DNA of 64,000 nucleotides, taken from positions 434,001 through 498,000 of the forward strand of contig NZ_MOBJ01000009.1 in assembly GCF_003732225.1 (NCBI RefSeq), read 5' to 3'. Below the pieces are notes generated by a model. That model did no database searches, was not told the DNA's origin, and saw nothing but the letters and a program-made list of their open reading frames with translations. Source of the DNA: Pseudomonas brassicacearum (GTDB taxonomy: Bacteria; Pseudomonadota; Gammaproteobacteria; Pseudomonadales; Pseudomonadaceae). The translations under genes and the position numbers were made by a program. This document shows positions 16,849 through 25,558 of this stretch, piece by piece (positions within the stretch are counted from its first letter, which is position 1; every line of letters begins with the position of its first letter).

Positions 16849-17178
16849 TCACTCGGTGACGATGATGCTGCCGTCGGCCTGTTGTCGGTAAACGGTGTAG
16901 GGCAACAGCAGGGTGTCGAGTGCGCCGGAAATGAGTGCGTCGATCAGGACGACGGGCGTAGCGTTTTTGTGGTCCTGTTCATCGATGCCTGAATGCAGTG
17001 GAGCATTCAGTGTGCAGAAATCGTAGGCCACGCCGCTGTAGATTCGGGGGACGGCGCCGCAGTAGCTTTTCTGTTCCTTGAGGCTCTTTATGGCCACAGC
17101 GTCAGGGCGCGCAACCGTTTGAATGGTGCCGCACCCGGCGAGCATCAGCGCCGCCAACAATAGTGCCTGAGTTTTCAT
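16849..17178 (-). CDS. YceK/YidQ family lipoprotein
   Basis: A 109-residue lipoprotein. The signal peptide MKTQALLLAALMLAG ends at a lipobox with lipidated Cys16. The mature part matches the YceK/YidQ group: PRIYSGVAYDF, followed by LIDALISGALDTLLLPYTVYRQ near the C-terminus. No function is known for the family. The ATG at 17178 gives a proper signal peptide; the longer frame to 17235 does not. It may be cotranscribed with the lrp-type gene 57 bases upstream on the same strand. Confidence 0.85.
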   Translation of the reverse strand: MKTQALLLAALMLAGCGTIQTVARPDAVAIKSLKEQKSYCGAVPRIYSGVAYDFCTLNAPLHSGIDEQDHKNATPVVLIDALISGALDTLLLPYTVYRQQADGSIIVTE

Positions 17179-17235
17179 ACCGCCAATCCTTCGCCGGAAA
17201 ACCCTCAATCTACGTGGTTCGGAACAAAACAGCAC

Positions 17236-17673
17236 TCACGCCATCGGCGGCAGCCGCCGTTTCACCGGGGTCTTCTTGACGATTGCGGTGTTGGTCTCGG
17301 CATAGCTGTTGAGGCGGTCGAGCAGGGTGTCCAGTTGTTCCATCGAACGCACGTGCAGGCGCGCGATGAAGCAGTCATCGCCGGTGACTTTGTCGCATTC
17401 GGTGAACTCGGGAATGGCCTGTATCTGCCGTTCTACGTTCTGCAACTGACCGGGCAGCGGGCGGATACGGACGATGGCCTGCAGTTGATAACCGAAGCAT
17501 TTGGGGTCGATGTCGACGGTGTAGCCCTTGAGCACACCACGCTCTTCGAGCCGGCGCAGGCGCTCGGCGACGCTGGGCGATGACAGGCCGCTGATTTGTG
17601 CCAGAGCCTTGAGCGAGCGTCGGGAGTCTTCCATGAGGGCTGCGATCAGCAGTTGGTCAATGTCGTCAGTCAT
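17236..17673 (-). CDS. Lrp/AsnC family transcriptional regulator
   Basis: A 145-residue regulator: an N-terminal helix-turn-helix (SLKALAQISGLSSPSVAERLRRLEERG), then the RAM ligand domain with VTGDDCFIARLHV. Proteins of this kind respond to amino acids. Start 17673 gives MTDDIDQLL, the usual family beginning; a second ATG at 17685 is possible. It is divergent from an EamA transporter gene (134 bases between starts), a pairing seen where an Lrp-type protein controls an amino-acid exporter. Confidence 0.9.
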   Translation of the reverse strand: MTDDIDQLLIAALMEDSRRSLKALAQISGLSSPSVAERLRRLEERGVLKGYTVDIDPKCFGYQLQAIVRIRPLPGQLQNVERQIQAIPEFTECDKVTGDDCFIARLHVRSMEQLDTLLDRLNSYAETNTAIVKKTPVKRRLPPMA

Positions 17674-17806
17674 GCAAACCCCCATTAGGCAAATGCTTGA
17701 ATCTGCCTTGATAAAAAAGGTGAACTGGCAGTTTAGCCTGCATTTCACTCTGGAGTAGCGCGGCGCTGGATTGGCATACTTTGGGCTCATATCGAGGAGC
17801 CTGATC

Positions 17807-18700
17807 ATGGATACAACACTGCGCCGTGGTACGTTGGAAATGACCGCCGCCATGCTTATTTCCGGGACCATCGGATGGTTCGTGCTGGTCTCCGGCCAGC
17901 CGGTGCTGGACGTGGTGTTCTGGCGCTGTGTGTTCGGCGCTGCGACCTTGCTGCTGATTTGCGCAGCGTTCGGCTTCCTGCGCCCGGGCATTTTGAGCCG
18001 CACCACATTCTTGCTGGCGGTGCTCAGCGGGGTTGCGATTGTCGGTAACTGGGTGCTGTTGTTTGCCTCCTATTCCCGGGCTTCGATTGCCATTGGCACG
18101 GCGGTCTACAACGTGCAACCGTTCATGCTGGTTGGGCTGGCGGCGCTGTTTCTGGGCGAGAAAATCACCGCACAAAAGCTTTTTTGGCTGGGTGTTTCGT
18201 TTCTCGGGATGCTGGCGATCGTCAGTGCGCATGGCGAGCAGGGCGCGGGAGGTGGTGAATACCTGCTGGGGATTGCACTGGCCTTGGGCGCCGCACTGCT
18301 TTATGCCTTTGCCGCGCTGATCATCAAACGCCTGACAGGCACGCCACCGCACTTGATCGCGCTGGTTCAGGTCTGCACCGGCGTGCTGTTGCTTGCGCCC
18401 TGGGCGAATTTTTCTGCGTTGCCGCAACAACCCAGTGCCTGGGCCAGTTTGCTTACCCTGGGCATCGTGCACACCGGCGTGATGTATGTGCTGCTTTACG
18501 GCGCGATTCAGAAACTGCCGACCGCACTGACCGGCGCACTGTCGTTCATTTACCCGATTGCGGCGATTTTCGTTGACTGGTTCGCCTTCGGCCATCGCCT
18601 CGAACTGTTGCAATGGGTCGGTGTGATCGCGATTCTGCTGGCCGCCGCCGGCATGCAACAAGGTTGGGGCAACGGCGTTCGTAAAGTCGCGACGCAGTGA
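17807..18700 (+). CDS. EamA/DMT family transporter
   Basis: A 297-residue inner-membrane protein with ten hydrophobic segments in two EamA repeats, characteristic of drug/metabolite transporters. The N-terminal repeat shows LISGTIGWFVLVSGQPVLDVVFWR and FMLVGLAALFLGEKIT; the second repeat includes GALSFIYPIAAIFVDWFAFG. Cargo is not predictable; many such proteins export amino acids or their analogues, which fits the divergent Lrp regulator. ATG 17807 has AGGAG eight bases upstream. Confidence 0.9.
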   Translation: MDTTLRRGTLEMTAAMLISGTIGWFVLVSGQPVLDVVFWRCVFGAATLLLICAAFGFLRPGILSRTTFLLAVLSGVAIVGNWVLLFASYSRASIAIGTAVYNVQPFMLVGLAALFLGEKITAQKLFWLGVSFLGMLAIVSAHGEQGAGGGEYLLGIALALGAALLYAFAALIIKRLTGTPPHLIALVQVCTGVLLLAPWANFSALPQQPSAWASLLTLGIVHTGVMYVLLYGAIQKLPTALTGALSFIYPIAAIFVDWFAFGHRLELLQWVGVIAILLAAAGMQQGWGNGVRKVATQ

Positions 18701-18707
18701 CCGACGT

Positions 18708-19787
18708 TCAGATTTTCCAGCGCGGCGCAGTCTTCACCAAGCGCTGGCGCATGCCATTCAGGTTGGCGGTCAGTTGTCGGGTCAGTAATCGGTAACCGTC
18801 GAGCGCGCTATAGACCGGGGTGCCCATGGCGGTCTGCGGTGCGGTTTCATCGGTCGTGCGCTCCAGGCGTTGTGTCGTACCAGATTGCAGCGCCCGGGCC
18901 ATGCCAATCAGTAAAACGCGAACCTGCCGGTGCTCGGCTTTCAGTGCCAGTTGCATTTGCGCCATGGCCTGTTCGTCGCTTGCTTCGGGGCGGGTGTTGG
19001 CGAGGATTTCCAGAGTGCTGATGCACATCCGCAGGTTGCGCTGGAGGGCGTCCAGTTCGGTCATGGAGATTCGAACTTCCTTGGACACTGAAGGCATCAG
19101 CGAGCGCAGTTGCACCATCATGCCGTTGAGGCGTCCCAGCATCTTCAGGTAGTGGTCGTCGGTGACCGATTGGCCACTGATGATCCGGCTGTAAATGCTC
19201 GCGCAGTCGCGTAACGCACTGGCGAGTTTGTAGCGCCAGGAGTAGACCGCGTACAGCGGTAGCGCGAAGGAAAAGGCCAGGGCCAGGACGATACCGATGA
19301 GGATATCGACCGTGCGCCAGAGCCCGTCGGTTACCGGATTATCACCATGACCCGCGACGATGAATACGGTGATCGCCGACAACAGCGCGGTGTAGCCGCC
19401 CTTGCCAATTGCGTGGTAAGAGAAGAACCCGCAGACCACCGACATGCCGAAGTAGGTCAGCCATGGCAGGCCGAGCCAGGCCTGCTGCGCCACCAGCAGC
19501 AAACCCACGCCAGCGCCGATCAGCGTGCCATACGCACGCTCGGCGGCTTTCTTGCCGATGTTGCCGTGGTGCTGCAACCCGCCGATCACTACCAGCATGG
19601 TCACCGACGCCCATTCACCATGGGGCAGGTTAATCCCGGTGGTCAGCAGAATCGTCGCCAATAGCCCCAGCGACACCCGCACGGCGTGGATCAGTTTCGC
19701 GTTGCGATAGCGCCGGTACGGGTCCAGTAGCGGACGTAGCAGCCGACGCAGCAACGGTGGCAGTCGGGATGATCGAAGGGCTGTCAT
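18708..19787 (-). CDS. FUSC family inner-membrane protein
   Basis: A 359-residue protein with a FUSC-type N-terminal half of about six membrane helices between residues 35 and 185 (HAVRVSLGLLATILL, WASVTMLVVIGG) and the ERAYGTLIGAGVG motif of the family, then a helical cytoplasmic domain with heptads around residues 190-350. FUSC proteins (YccS, AaeB-like) are suspected efflux or aromatic-acid transport components. No membrane-fusion partner is adjacent. It converges on the EamA gene, ending seven bases past the latter's stop, and lies 30 bases downstream of the gapN stop, so it may be read through from gapN. Confidence 0.85.
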   Translation of the reverse strand: MTALRSSRLPPLLRRLLRPLLDPYRRYRNAKLIHAVRVSLGLLATILLTTGINLPHGEWASVTMLVVIGGLQHHGNIGKKAAERAYGTLIGAGVGLLLVAQQAWLGLPWLTYFGMSVVCGFFSYHAIGKGGYTALLSAITVFIVAGHGDNPVTDGLWRTVDILIGIVLALAFSFALPLYAVYSWRYKLASALRDCASIYSRIISGQSVTDDHYLKMLGRLNGMMVQLRSLMPSVSKEVRISMTELDALQRNLRMCISTLEILANTRPEASDEQAMAQMQLALKAEHRQVRVLLIGMARALQSGTTQRLERTTDETAPQTAMGTPVYSALDGYRLLTRQLTANLNGMRQRLVKTAPRWKI

Positions 19788-19817
19788 CGGGTTCGCGGGG
19801 TATCCTCGGTGTGCGCT

Positions 19818-21443
19818 CTAGAAAATATAGTCGGTGGTCAGGAAACTCGACTCCCGTCCGCGGATGATGTCGCTGATCAGTTCCTTGTTGCTCTCCTGGA
19901 ACTTGGTGGCGACCAGCGTACGGATCGAAAATGTCCGCAGCGCATCGTGCACCGACAGCGTGCCTTCGGCCGAATTCTTGCGCCCGTTGAACGGGAAGGT
20001 ATCCGGGCCGCGCTGGCACTGGGCGTTGATGTTGATCCGCCCGACCTGGTTGGCAAAGGTATCCACCAACCGGCCAACCTCGACGGGATTGGTGCCGAAC
20101 AGACTCAGTTGCTGACCGAAGTCTGACTCGAGGACGTAGTCGATCACCGTGTCCAGGTCACGATAAGGCACGATAGGCACTACCGGGCCGAACTGCTCTT
20201 CTTGATAGACGCGCATGTCGGTGGTCACCGGGTACAGCACCGCCGGATAGAAGAACGAACCGCGTGCCTGGCCGCCATTCTCGTTCACCACTTTGGCGCC
20301 TTTGCTCACGGCATCGTCCACCAGCCCGTGCAGGTAATCGACCTTGCCTGACTCTGGCAGCGGGGTTAGCGATACACCGCTTTCCCACGGCATGCCCGGT
20401 TTGAGAGAGGCCAGCTTATGGTTGAATTTCTCGATGAAACGGTCGACCACCTGTTCGTGGACGAAGAGGATCTTCAGCGCGGTGCAGCGCTGGCCATTGA
20501 ACGACAGCGAACCGGCGACGGCTTCGTTGACCGCATTGTCCAGATCAACCTCGGGCAGCACGATGCCGGGGTTCTTCGCGTCCAGCCCTAAAGCGGCGCG
20601 CAAACGGTGCGGTTTCGGGTGAAGTTTCTTCAGGTCGCTGGCGGCCTTGTTGGTGCCGATAAAGGCAAAAATATCGATCTTGCCGCTGGCCATCAGCACG
20701 CTGACGGTCTCGCGGCCGCTGCCATAGATCACGTTGATCACCCCGGCCGGGAAGCTGTCGCGGAAGGCTTCCAGCAACGGGCGAATCAACAGGACGCCGA
20801 GCTTGGCCGGTTTGAACACCACCGTGTTGCCCATGATCAGCGCCGGAATCAGCGTGGTGAAGGTCTCGTTCAACGGGTAGTTGTAAGGCCCCATGCACAA
20901 GGCGACGCCGAGCGGTACGCGGCGGATCTGGCCGAGCGTGTCCTGCTCCAGTTCAAAACGGCTGGAGCGACGGTCGAGTTCCTTGAGGGCGTTGATGGTG
21001 TCGACGATGTAATCGCAGGTGCGGTCGAACTCTTTTTCCGAGTCCTTGAGATTCTTGCCGATCTCCCACATCAGCAGCTTGACCACCGCCTCGCGTTGCT
21101 CGCGCATGCGGCTAAGGAACGCTTCGACATGCTGAATCCGCTCGGCCACCCGCATCGTTGGCCAGTTGCCCTGACCACGGTCATAGGCGCGGACGGCAGC
21201 GTCGAGGGCCGTCAGCGCGGTGTCGGCGTCGAGCAGTGGCGTGCTGCCGAGAATGACTTGTTCATCAGCGTTGTCACTGGCCAGGTAGACCGGGCTGCGA
21301 ACCACTGCCAAGGGGCCGTTCCAGATCTTCAGAACGCCATCGACAAGGTATTCGCGTTGTTCGGTTTGCCCGTCGAGGCGGTACTGCTCCGGGATGTCGG
21401 CGGCGGTCGGGAACAGGTTGCCGAGGATGTTTGCTGTGGTCAT
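19818..21443 (-). CDS. gapN: NADP-dependent glyceraldehyde-3-phosphate dehydrogenase (GapN)
   Basis: A 541-residue aldehyde dehydrogenase-superfamily enzyme that would oxidise glyceraldehyde-3-phosphate irreversibly to 3-phosphoglycerate with NADP+. SFNGQRCTALK carries the catalytic Cys320. The segment normally holding the general base glutamate (ELGGK in most aldehyde dehydrogenases) reads LGLDAKNPG, with an aspartate where plant-type GapN proteins have LGLEGKN. MGPYNYPLNE matches the cofactor-domain signature. It is longer than bacterial GapN (about 475-500). ATG 21443 is chosen over upstream in-frame codons because it gives MTTANILGNLF. The divergent gene is a DyP peroxidase, 321 bases away. 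Confidence 0.85.
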   Translation of the reverse strand: MTTANILGNLFPTAADIPEQYRLDGQTEQREYLVDGVLKIWNGPLAVVRSPVYLASDNADEQVILGSTPLLDADTALTALDAAVRAYDRGQGNWPTMRVAERIQHVEAFLSRMREQREAVVKLLMWEIGKNLKDSEKEFDRTCDYIVDTINALKELDRRSSRFELEQDTLGQIRRVPLGVALCMGPYNYPLNETFTTLIPALIMGNTVVFKPAKLGVLLIRPLLEAFRDSFPAGVINVIYGSGRETVSVLMASGKIDIFAFIGTNKAASDLKKLHPKPHRLRAALGLDAKNPGIVLPEVDLDNAVNEAVAGSLSFNGQRCTALKILFVHEQVVDRFIEKFNHKLASLKPGMPWESGVSLTPLPESGKVDYLHGLVDDAVSKGAKVVNENGGQARGSFFYPAVLYPVTTDMRVYQEEQFGPVVPIVPYRDLDTVIDYVLESDFGQQLSLFGTNPVEVGRLVDTFANQVGRININAQCQRGPDTFPFNGRKNSAEGTLSVHDALRTFSIRTLVATKFQESNKELISDIIRGRESSFLTTDYIF

Positions 21444-21764
21444 GTCGCTACCCCGTCTGGATTGGGTGATGCGGATAAGGTTTTTATCGCCAGACACTGC
21501 CATGAGGTCAAGACCTGTCAGCAGTGTCTTTTCCAAGAATGATGGCCAGTGGCTACAAATCATCCTTGTTGCTGCCTTGGGCTCGGCGTAGGATGCGCGC
21601 CCTCATCAGCATAGCTGAATCGTTTTATCAGATTGCTTCGGCAGCTGCTACGGGGGAATTGAGCGACATCAGCACAGTTTCGTGTCTGCACCGGTCTTGT
21701 GCCTTTCAACGCACACAAATCGCTGTGTGCCGGTTAAACTTCGCTCCTTTCCAGAGGAGTTCTC
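21444..21764. other. Promoter region between gapN and the DyP peroxidase
   Basis: About 320 bases between divergent genes. No ORF with start signals is visible. An AGAGGAG site lies upstream of the peroxidase ATG at 21765. I see no clear operator palindrome. Confidence 0.4.
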
Positions 21765-22652
21765 ATGAGTTACTACCAGCCGGGCATCCTTGCCACCCCC
21801 GTTCCGCCTCAGGCGCGTCATTTGTTTTTCGCTCTCGAATCCGCCGAGGCTTTGCCGGCTGCGCTCGACAACCTGATGCAACTGGTGGACGGCAAGTCGG
21901 CGGTGGTCGGTTTTGGCAAGTCGCTGGTCAATGCACTGGGTGTGAAAGTAGCGGGGCTTCGACCGTTCCCGGCGATGATCGGCGTTGGCGTCGATAACCC
22001 TTCGACCCAGCACGCGCTATGGTGCTGGCTGCACGGTGAGGATCGCGGCGAGTTGCTTAACCGCAGCCGTGCCCTGGAAGTCGCGCTGGCTCCAGCGTTG
22101 CGCCTGGTGCAGATGAACGAAGCCTTCCGTCACATGAGTGGCCACGACCTGACGGGCTATGAAGACGGCACCGAAAACCCCCACGACGAAGCCGCCGTTG
22201 CCGCAGCGCTGGTGGCTGAGGGTGAGGACAGTCCGGTGGGTGGCAGTTTCGCCGCGATCCAGCAGTGGCAGCATGATCTCAACGGTTTTAATGCGCTGCC
22301 GTCCCATGAGCAGGACAACATCATTGGCCGTCGCAAGAGCGACAACGAAGAGCTCGACGACGCGCCGATTTCTGCTCACGTCAAACGCACCGCCCAGGAA
22401 AGCTTCACCCCCGAAGCCTTCATCGTGCGTCGCTCGATGCCGTGGATCGAAGGTGATCGTGCCGGCCTGATGTTCCTGGCCTTCGGACATTCCTTCAACG
22501 CTTTCGAAGCCCAACTGCGCCGCATGAGTGGCCTGGAAGACGGCATCGTTGACGGTCTGTACCGCATGAGCCGGCCGATCACCGGCGGCTACTACTGGTG
22601 CCCGCCGCTCAAGAATGATCGGCTGGATCTGCGTGCGTTGAACATTGGCTGA
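21765..22652 (+). CDS. Dyp-type peroxidase
   Basis: A 295-residue heme peroxidase of the DyP family. The signature GxxDG is GYEDG at residues 131-135, with the distal aspartate at 134; the proximal heme ligand is His205 in ISAHVKR; the distal arginine lies in FIVRRSMPW. The protein has no Tat or Sec signal, so it is cytoplasmic like YfeX and class P/B members. Possible jobs include peroxide removal and oxidation of dyes or porphyrinogens; encapsulin is not encoded nearby. Start and AGAGGAG site agree. Monocistronic; followed by a degenerate REP-type repeat. Confidence 0.92.
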   Translation: MSYYQPGILATPVPPQARHLFFALESAEALPAALDNLMQLVDGKSAVVGFGKSLVNALGVKVAGLRPFPAMIGVGVDNPSTQHALWCWLHGEDRGELLNRSRALEVALAPALRLVQMNEAFRHMSGHDLTGYEDGTENPHDEAAVAAALVAEGEDSPVGGSFAAIQQWQHDLNGFNALPSHEQDNIIGRRKSDNEELDDAPISAHVKRTAQESFTPEAFIVRRSMPWIEGDRAGLMFLAFGHSFNAFEAQLRRMSGLEDGIVDGLYRMSRPITGGYYWCPPLKNDRLDLRALNIG

Positions 22653-22688
22653 AGGCTAACGCAGATCCTGTAGGAGGGGCGCCCAGCT

Positions 22689-22731
22689 CTTGCCGGCGAT
22701 GGCGGGTCTTGCGGATGTCATCGCTGGCAAG
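22689..22731. repeat. Degenerate REP-like inverted pair
   Basis: CTTGCCGGCGATG and CATCGCTGGCAAG face each other across 17 bases, a worn version of a Pseudomonas REP pair, in the gap between the peroxidase and amidohydrolase genes. Confidence 0.55.
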
Positions 22732-22734
22732 ATG

Positions 22735-24480
22735 TCACTGTGTGGCGGGGGCGTAGACTTCGCGGCCGGCGAACCAGGTGCTCAGTACCCGAGTGTCGTG
22801 CAGGGCTTTTTCATCGACCTTGAACACATCACGGTCGACGATGATGAAGTCCGCCTGCTTGCCGGGCTGGAGCGAACCGATCTGTTGTTCCAGGCCAATG
22901 GTCCGGGCGGCGTTGAGGGTGTAGGCGTAGAACATGGTCTCGCGGTCGATGCCCTCGGCGGCGTTCAATACACCTTTTGGCCCCACGCGGGTGATGGCCT
23001 GGGCCATCGCGTTGAACGGGTTCGGTGATGACACCGGCCAGTCACTCGCACCGGCAATCGTTGCGCCTTGCTTGAGCAACGAGTGCGCCGGGTACTGATA
23101 GCGGAAGGCGAGCGCGCTGACGTACGGCTTGATCATGTCCAGGGTGTACTCGTCGGCAGAGGCCCAGAGCAGTTGCATCGAAGCGATCACATTGAGTGGC
23201 TTGAAACGGGTGAACTCCTTGGGGTTGACCAGTTGCAGGTGGGTGATGGAATGGGTCACGCCGCTTTGTCGATCCTTGCGTGCCTGTTCGATGCCGTTCA
23301 ACGACTCACGTACCGCGCGGTCGCCAATGGCGTGAATGTGCACCAGCCAGCCACGCTGGTCGGCGGCACTGACCAGTTCACCGAAATGCGCCGGATCGAT
23401 CAGCAGTTCGCCCTGTTTGTGCGAGTTGTTGTAGGGATCGATCAGCGCCGCGCTCTGTGCCGGGAATTCCAGTACGCCGTCGGCGAAGATCTTGATGCCG
23501 GGCAGGCTCAGGTTCGGGATGCCCTGGAACTGCTTGCGCACAATGTCCAGCGTGTCGAGGTCAGCCGGGCGGCTCCGCGGATTGGCCACCAACAACGCGG
23601 CGACGTGCGCGCTCATTGCCCCGGTTTCAGACAACGCCTTGTACACCGGCAAGACGCCAACGGTTTTTTCCGTGGGCTTGAGGGCGAACACCGGTTCCCC
23701 CGGCGCGGCGTTGGCGGCCGGGTCCATCCAGGCGGTGATACCCAGGCTGTTGTTGAACCGCAGCGCAGCCTGGGCGGCGCGCAACAGGTCCGCCGGACTC
23801 GCTTTGGGCATGACCGAAGCGACCCGGTCCCAACCCGCATCCACCAGAAATCCGTTGGGCGCGCCATTCGCCAGACGGCCGATGGTGTCGCGCTCGGCAG
23901 CGGGCAGGTTGTTGATCAGTGCGACATCGATCCCGGCACGCATGAGCATCACGTTATTGGCCCAAGCCGTGTGGTGATCGCTGCCGATGAACACGACGGG
24001 TACCTGCGCCCATTCACCCTGATTGAAGCGCTGGGCGAAGGCTTCGGCCTGGGCCCAATAGGTTGAACTCATACCGGCCACACTCAGCACATCACCGTGC
24101 CGGGCCTTACCGTCGTCACGCCAGCCGCGCAGGCGTTGTTCCAGTTCGTCGAGGCTGACTTGCTCATCTTCCATATTGGCCGAGGCCAGTTCGAGGCCAC
24201 CGAAGATCGCGTGTGAGTGGCTGTCGATCAGGCCGGGCATCAGGGTTTTGCCCGCCAGGTCAATGACGCGGGTCGAGGGCTCGATCAACGCCTTGATCTG
24301 CGCGTCGCTGCCGACCTGCAGCACTTTGCCGTCTTGCACCGCCAGGGCCTGGACCTTGGGATGGGCGTGGTTGGCGGTGAAGATCTTGCCGTTGATCAAT
24401 ACCAGGTCGGCGGCGGCCATGGCTTCCATCGAGGCAAAAGCCACGGCGCAGCTCAGGAGTGTCGGGATCAATCTATTCAT
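22735..24480 (-). CDS. Secreted amidohydrolase (YtcJ-like)
   Basis: A 581-residue metal-dependent amidohydrolase of the amidohydrolase-3 group. A Sec signal peptide (MNRLIPTLLSCAVAFASMEAMA) suggests periplasmic location. The metal ligands follow the family: DSHSH in GLIDSHSH near residue 85, HIHAIGD further on with conserved histidines, and a late ASDWP segment with the catalytic aspartate. Substrate unknown; relatives hydrolyse N-acyl amino acids, cyclic amides or formamides. Divergent from a LysR regulator (about 100 bases between starts), a likely control. A related but distinct amidohydrolase lies at 42520-44367. Confidence 0.88.
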   Translation of the reverse strand: MNRLIPTLLSCAVAFASMEAMAAADLVLINGKIFTANHAHPKVQALAVQDGKVLQVGSDAQIKALIEPSTRVIDLAGKTLMPGLIDSHSHAIFGGLELASANMEDEQVSLDELEQRLRGWRDDGKARHGDVLSVAGMSSTYWAQAEAFAQRFNQGEWAQVPVVFIGSDHHTAWANNVMLMRAGIDVALINNLPAAERDTIGRLANGAPNGFLVDAGWDRVASVMPKASPADLLRAAQAALRFNNSLGITAWMDPAANAAPGEPVFALKPTEKTVGVLPVYKALSETGAMSAHVAALLVANPRSRPADLDTLDIVRKQFQGIPNLSLPGIKIFADGVLEFPAQSAALIDPYNNSHKQGELLIDPAHFGELVSAADQRGWLVHIHAIGDRAVRESLNGIEQARKDRQSGVTHSITHLQLVNPKEFTRFKPLNVIASMQLLWASADEYTLDMIKPYVSALAFRYQYPAHSLLKQGATIAGASDWPVSSPNPFNAMAQAITRVGPKGVLNAAEGIDRETMFYAYTLNAARTIGLEQQIGSLQPGKQADFIIVDRDVFKVDEKALHDTRVLSTWFAGREVYAPATQ

Positions 24481-24584
24481 GCGGGGTGCCTTGTTTTTAT
24501 TCGTCTGGAAGCGAGACTAGTGGCTTGGCGCGCTGGGTAGAACGCCTGAAACCAGCAAAACCCTTTTGCCTGAATGGAAAAACC

Positions 24585-25502
24585 ATGGACAAGCTCAGTG
24601 CCTTGAAAATGTTTGTCGCGACGGCGGAACACGGCAGTTTCAGCCGTGCTGCGCAGCAACTGGGTAAAACCCCGTCAGCGCTGACCAAAGCGGTCAGCCA
24701 TCTGGAGGATGAACTGGGTGCGCGCTTGTTCGAGCGCAGCACCCGCCGCACGTTGTTGACCGAGAGCGGGCGGCTTTATCTGGAGACCGCGCGCCAGGTG
24801 TTGCAACGTCTGCAAGAGGTCAGCGAAGAGATCCTGCAGCTGCAGCATGGTTTGCAGGGCACCCTGAAAATCACCGCGCCGCTGGCCTTCGGTCGGGCGT
24901 TTCTCGACGAAGCATGCTCAGGCTTTCTCGATGAGTACCCGCAAATCAGCTTGCACATCGACCTGTGCGACGAGTTCGTCGATCTGCTCGAAAGCGGCTA
25001 CGACCTGGCATTGCGTGAAGGTCATGACGACCTGCCCGGACAGATCGCCCGAGTCGTCGGCGACAATCGCCTGGCCCTTTGTGCCAGCCCGGAATATCTG
25101 GCGCGCAACCCGGTTCCGGTGACGCCGCAGACCCTCGATCAGCATCACTGGCTGCTCTATCGACATGCGGACCTGAGCCGTGAATTCTGGTGGGTCAAGC
25201 GCGACGGTCAACGGCTCAGCTTGCCCCAGCCGTCGCGGCCGCGCCTGAAAAGCGACAATTACGACTTGCTGTTGGCCGGTGCGCTGGCAGGACGCGGCCT
25301 GCTGCACACGCCACTGTGGAGCGCCGCGCCGTATCTGGCGGAGGGTCGGCTGGTGCGGTTGATGGCTGACTACGAGATTGATCCGGACGCATTCGGTTCG
25401 CACATCCTGGCGGTGTATCCCAGCCATCGCCGGGCCACCGCCAAGGTGGTCGCGTTCATCGATTTCATTTCGGCTTTTCTGCGGCAGCGCGGCTTGAGCT
25501 AA
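24585..25502 (+). CDS. LysR family transcriptional regulator
   Basis: A 305-residue LTTR with the helix-turn-helix MFVATAEHGSFSRAAQQLG and LTKAVSHLEDELGARLFERSTRR, and a ligand domain of the DhcR/aminoacid type (GTLKITAPLAFGRAFLDEA). ATG 24585 is preferred because an upstream frame extends into the gene on the other strand. It is divergent from the amidohydrolase at 24480, likely its target. Its stop is only about 50 bases before the lexA2 start, so lexA2's promoter must sit in that short gap or inside this gene. Confidence 0.9.
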   Translation: MDKLSALKMFVATAEHGSFSRAAQQLGKTPSALTKAVSHLEDELGARLFERSTRRTLLTESGRLYLETARQVLQRLQEVSEEILQLQHGLQGTLKITAPLAFGRAFLDEACSGFLDEYPQISLHIDLCDEFVDLLESGYDLALREGHDDLPGQIARVVGDNRLALCASPEYLARNPVPVTPQTLDQHHWLLYRHADLSREFWWVKRDGQRLSLPQPSRPRLKSDNYDLLLAGALAGRGLLHTPLWSAAPYLAEGRLVRLMADYEIDPDAFGSHILAVYPSHRRATAKVVAFIDFISAFLRQRGLS

Positions 25503-25521
25503 GCGTTACGACTGGCGGTTC

Positions 25522-25558
25522 TTGTCAGAAAAAGTCGAGAGGAGTACAAATGTACTCC
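25522..25558 (+). promoter_or_regulatory. lexA2 promoter and LexA-like operator
   Basis: GGAGTAC-AAAT-GTACTCC (25541-25558) is a perfect inverted repeat with 7-base arms. A promoter-like pair fits around it: TTGTCA at 25522-25527 and TACAAA at 25545-25550, 17 bases apart, so the palindrome covers the -10 box and the first start codon. It does not match the usual CTG-N10-CAG LexA box; it agrees with the GTAC-based LexA2 sites reported in Pseudomonas putida as I remember them. Confidence 0.65.

Noticed and set aside
17666..18661. Minus-strand frame of 331 codons
   Set aside because: It is antisense to the EamA transporter; the product is composed of Q, R and H with no motif.
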